From the NCBI GenBank assembly GCA_946408315.1, contig CAMJRV010000146.1, forward strand, positions 1-6,334: a stretch of DNA of 6,334 nucleotides, written 5' to 3'. Of the stretch, positions 6,034-6,334 are shown piece after piece. Under the pieces are notes generated by a model that worked only from the letters and a program-made list of their open reading frames with translations, was not told the DNA's origin and did not search any database. Each line of letters begins with the position of its first letter. The first letter of the stretch is position 1. A program made the translations under genes and the position numbers. The DNA is from an uncultured Bacillota bacterium. GTDB taxonomy: Bacteria > Bacillota > Clostridia > Peptostreptococcales > Anaerovoracaceae.

Positions 6034-6334
6034 ATGAGCGAAAAGGTTCTGATGAAGGGGAATGAAGCCTTTGCGGAAGCTGCCATACGGAGCGGATGCA
6101 GGTACTATTTCGGCTATCCGATCACCCCTCAAAATGAAATAACGGAATATATGTCAAGAGAACTGAACAAGGCGGGCGGTTCCTTTGTTCAGGCGGAAAG
6201 TGAAATCGCGGCTGTCAATATGGCTTACGGCGGAGCGGTTGCCGGAGGAAGAGTTCTCATTTCCTCTTCATCCCCGGGCATTGCACTGATGCAGGAAGGC
6301 TTTTCTTTCCTGTGTTCGACGGAAATGCCTCTGG
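6034..6334 (+). CDS. 2-oxoacid:ferredoxin oxidoreductase alpha subunit, VorB/KorA-like (5' part; continues beyond window)
   Basis: The first 100 codons of an alpha subunit, cut by the window end. AAGGAGG (6019-6025) precedes the ATG by 8 bases. The N-terminus [30 protein letters not shown] (positions 7-36) contains the GYPITP motif of the pyruvate-ferredoxin oxidoreductase superfamily, whose Thr lies near the oxoacid carboxylate, and [15 protein letters not shown] (53-67) and SSSSPG (77-82) follow. This is closest to proteins annotated 3-methyl-2-oxobutanoate dehydrogenase subunit VorB; 2-ketoglutarate (KorA) is the main alternative. The enzyme oxidatively decarboxylates a 2-oxoacid with CoA, producing an acyl-CoA, CO2 and reduced ferredoxin. 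The TPP-binding beta and the gamma subunit genes should follow outside the window. 2-Ketoisovalerate specificity is supported by the panB neighbour but remains inference. Confidence 0.92.
   Translation, partial: MSEKVLMKGNEAFAEAAIRSGCRYYFGYPITPQNEITEYMSRELNKAGGSFVQAESEIAAVNMAYGGAVAGGRVLISSSSPGIALMQEGFSFLCSTEMPL

Noticed and set aside
5778..6086. 102-residue reverse-strand open frame opposite the ferredoxin gene
   Set aside because: It covers the ferredoxin gene, whose eight cluster cysteines prove the forward frame.

Overview
The window reads as one co-directional (+ strand) gene cluster from an anaerobic, probably clostridial (Firmicutes) bacterium. Pointers are the strong AGGAGG-type ribosome binding sites, the tight spacing, a ferredoxin-dependent 2-oxoacid oxidoreductase of the VOR/KOR type, and a FolD plus formate-channel pair typical of folate C1 metabolism in fermenters and acetogens. 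The genus cannot be fixed from the sequence. I saw no RNA genes, mobile elements or CRISPR arrays, and no convincing reverse-strand gene.

Layout: (1) 1-226, the 3' end of folD; (2) 260-1093, a formate/nitrite (FNT) channel; (3) 1108-1896, an IclR-family regulator; (4) 1897-1949, an AT-rich gap with a perfect 13-bp tandem repeat; (5) 1950-2786, a PanB-type ketopantoate hydroxymethyltransferase; (6) 2857-3771, a PanE/ApbA-type 2-dehydropantoate 2-reductase; (7) 3802-5025, an M20 metallo-amidohydrolase with a GTG start; (8) 5042-5740, a small P-loop ATPase of unknown function; (9) 5802-6020, a 2x[4Fe-4S] ferredoxin subunit; (10) 6034 to the window end, the 5' part of a VorB/KorA-like alpha subunit. 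The largest space without a gene is only 70 bp.

How the genes may work together: 2-ketoisovalerate is the common node. It is the substrate or product of PanB and the classical substrate of VOR. Methylene-THF links PanB to FolD, and formate links FolD (through formyl-THF ligase, not seen here) to the FNT channel. One reading is plain pantoate biosynthesis beside branched-chain oxoacid metabolism. The more exciting reading is a catabolic route run backwards: an N-acyl-beta-alanine such as pantothenate is cleaved by the M20 enzyme, pantoate is oxidised by a PanE with an NAD-type nucleotide site, ketopantoate is split by PanB to 2-ketoisovalerate plus methylene-THF, the C1 unit leaves as formate through FolD and FNT, and the oxoacid goes to isobutyryl-CoA through VOR. 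An IclR regulator in the middle and the absence of panC and panD in the window fit this. The pathway is inference; the individual gene families are well supported.
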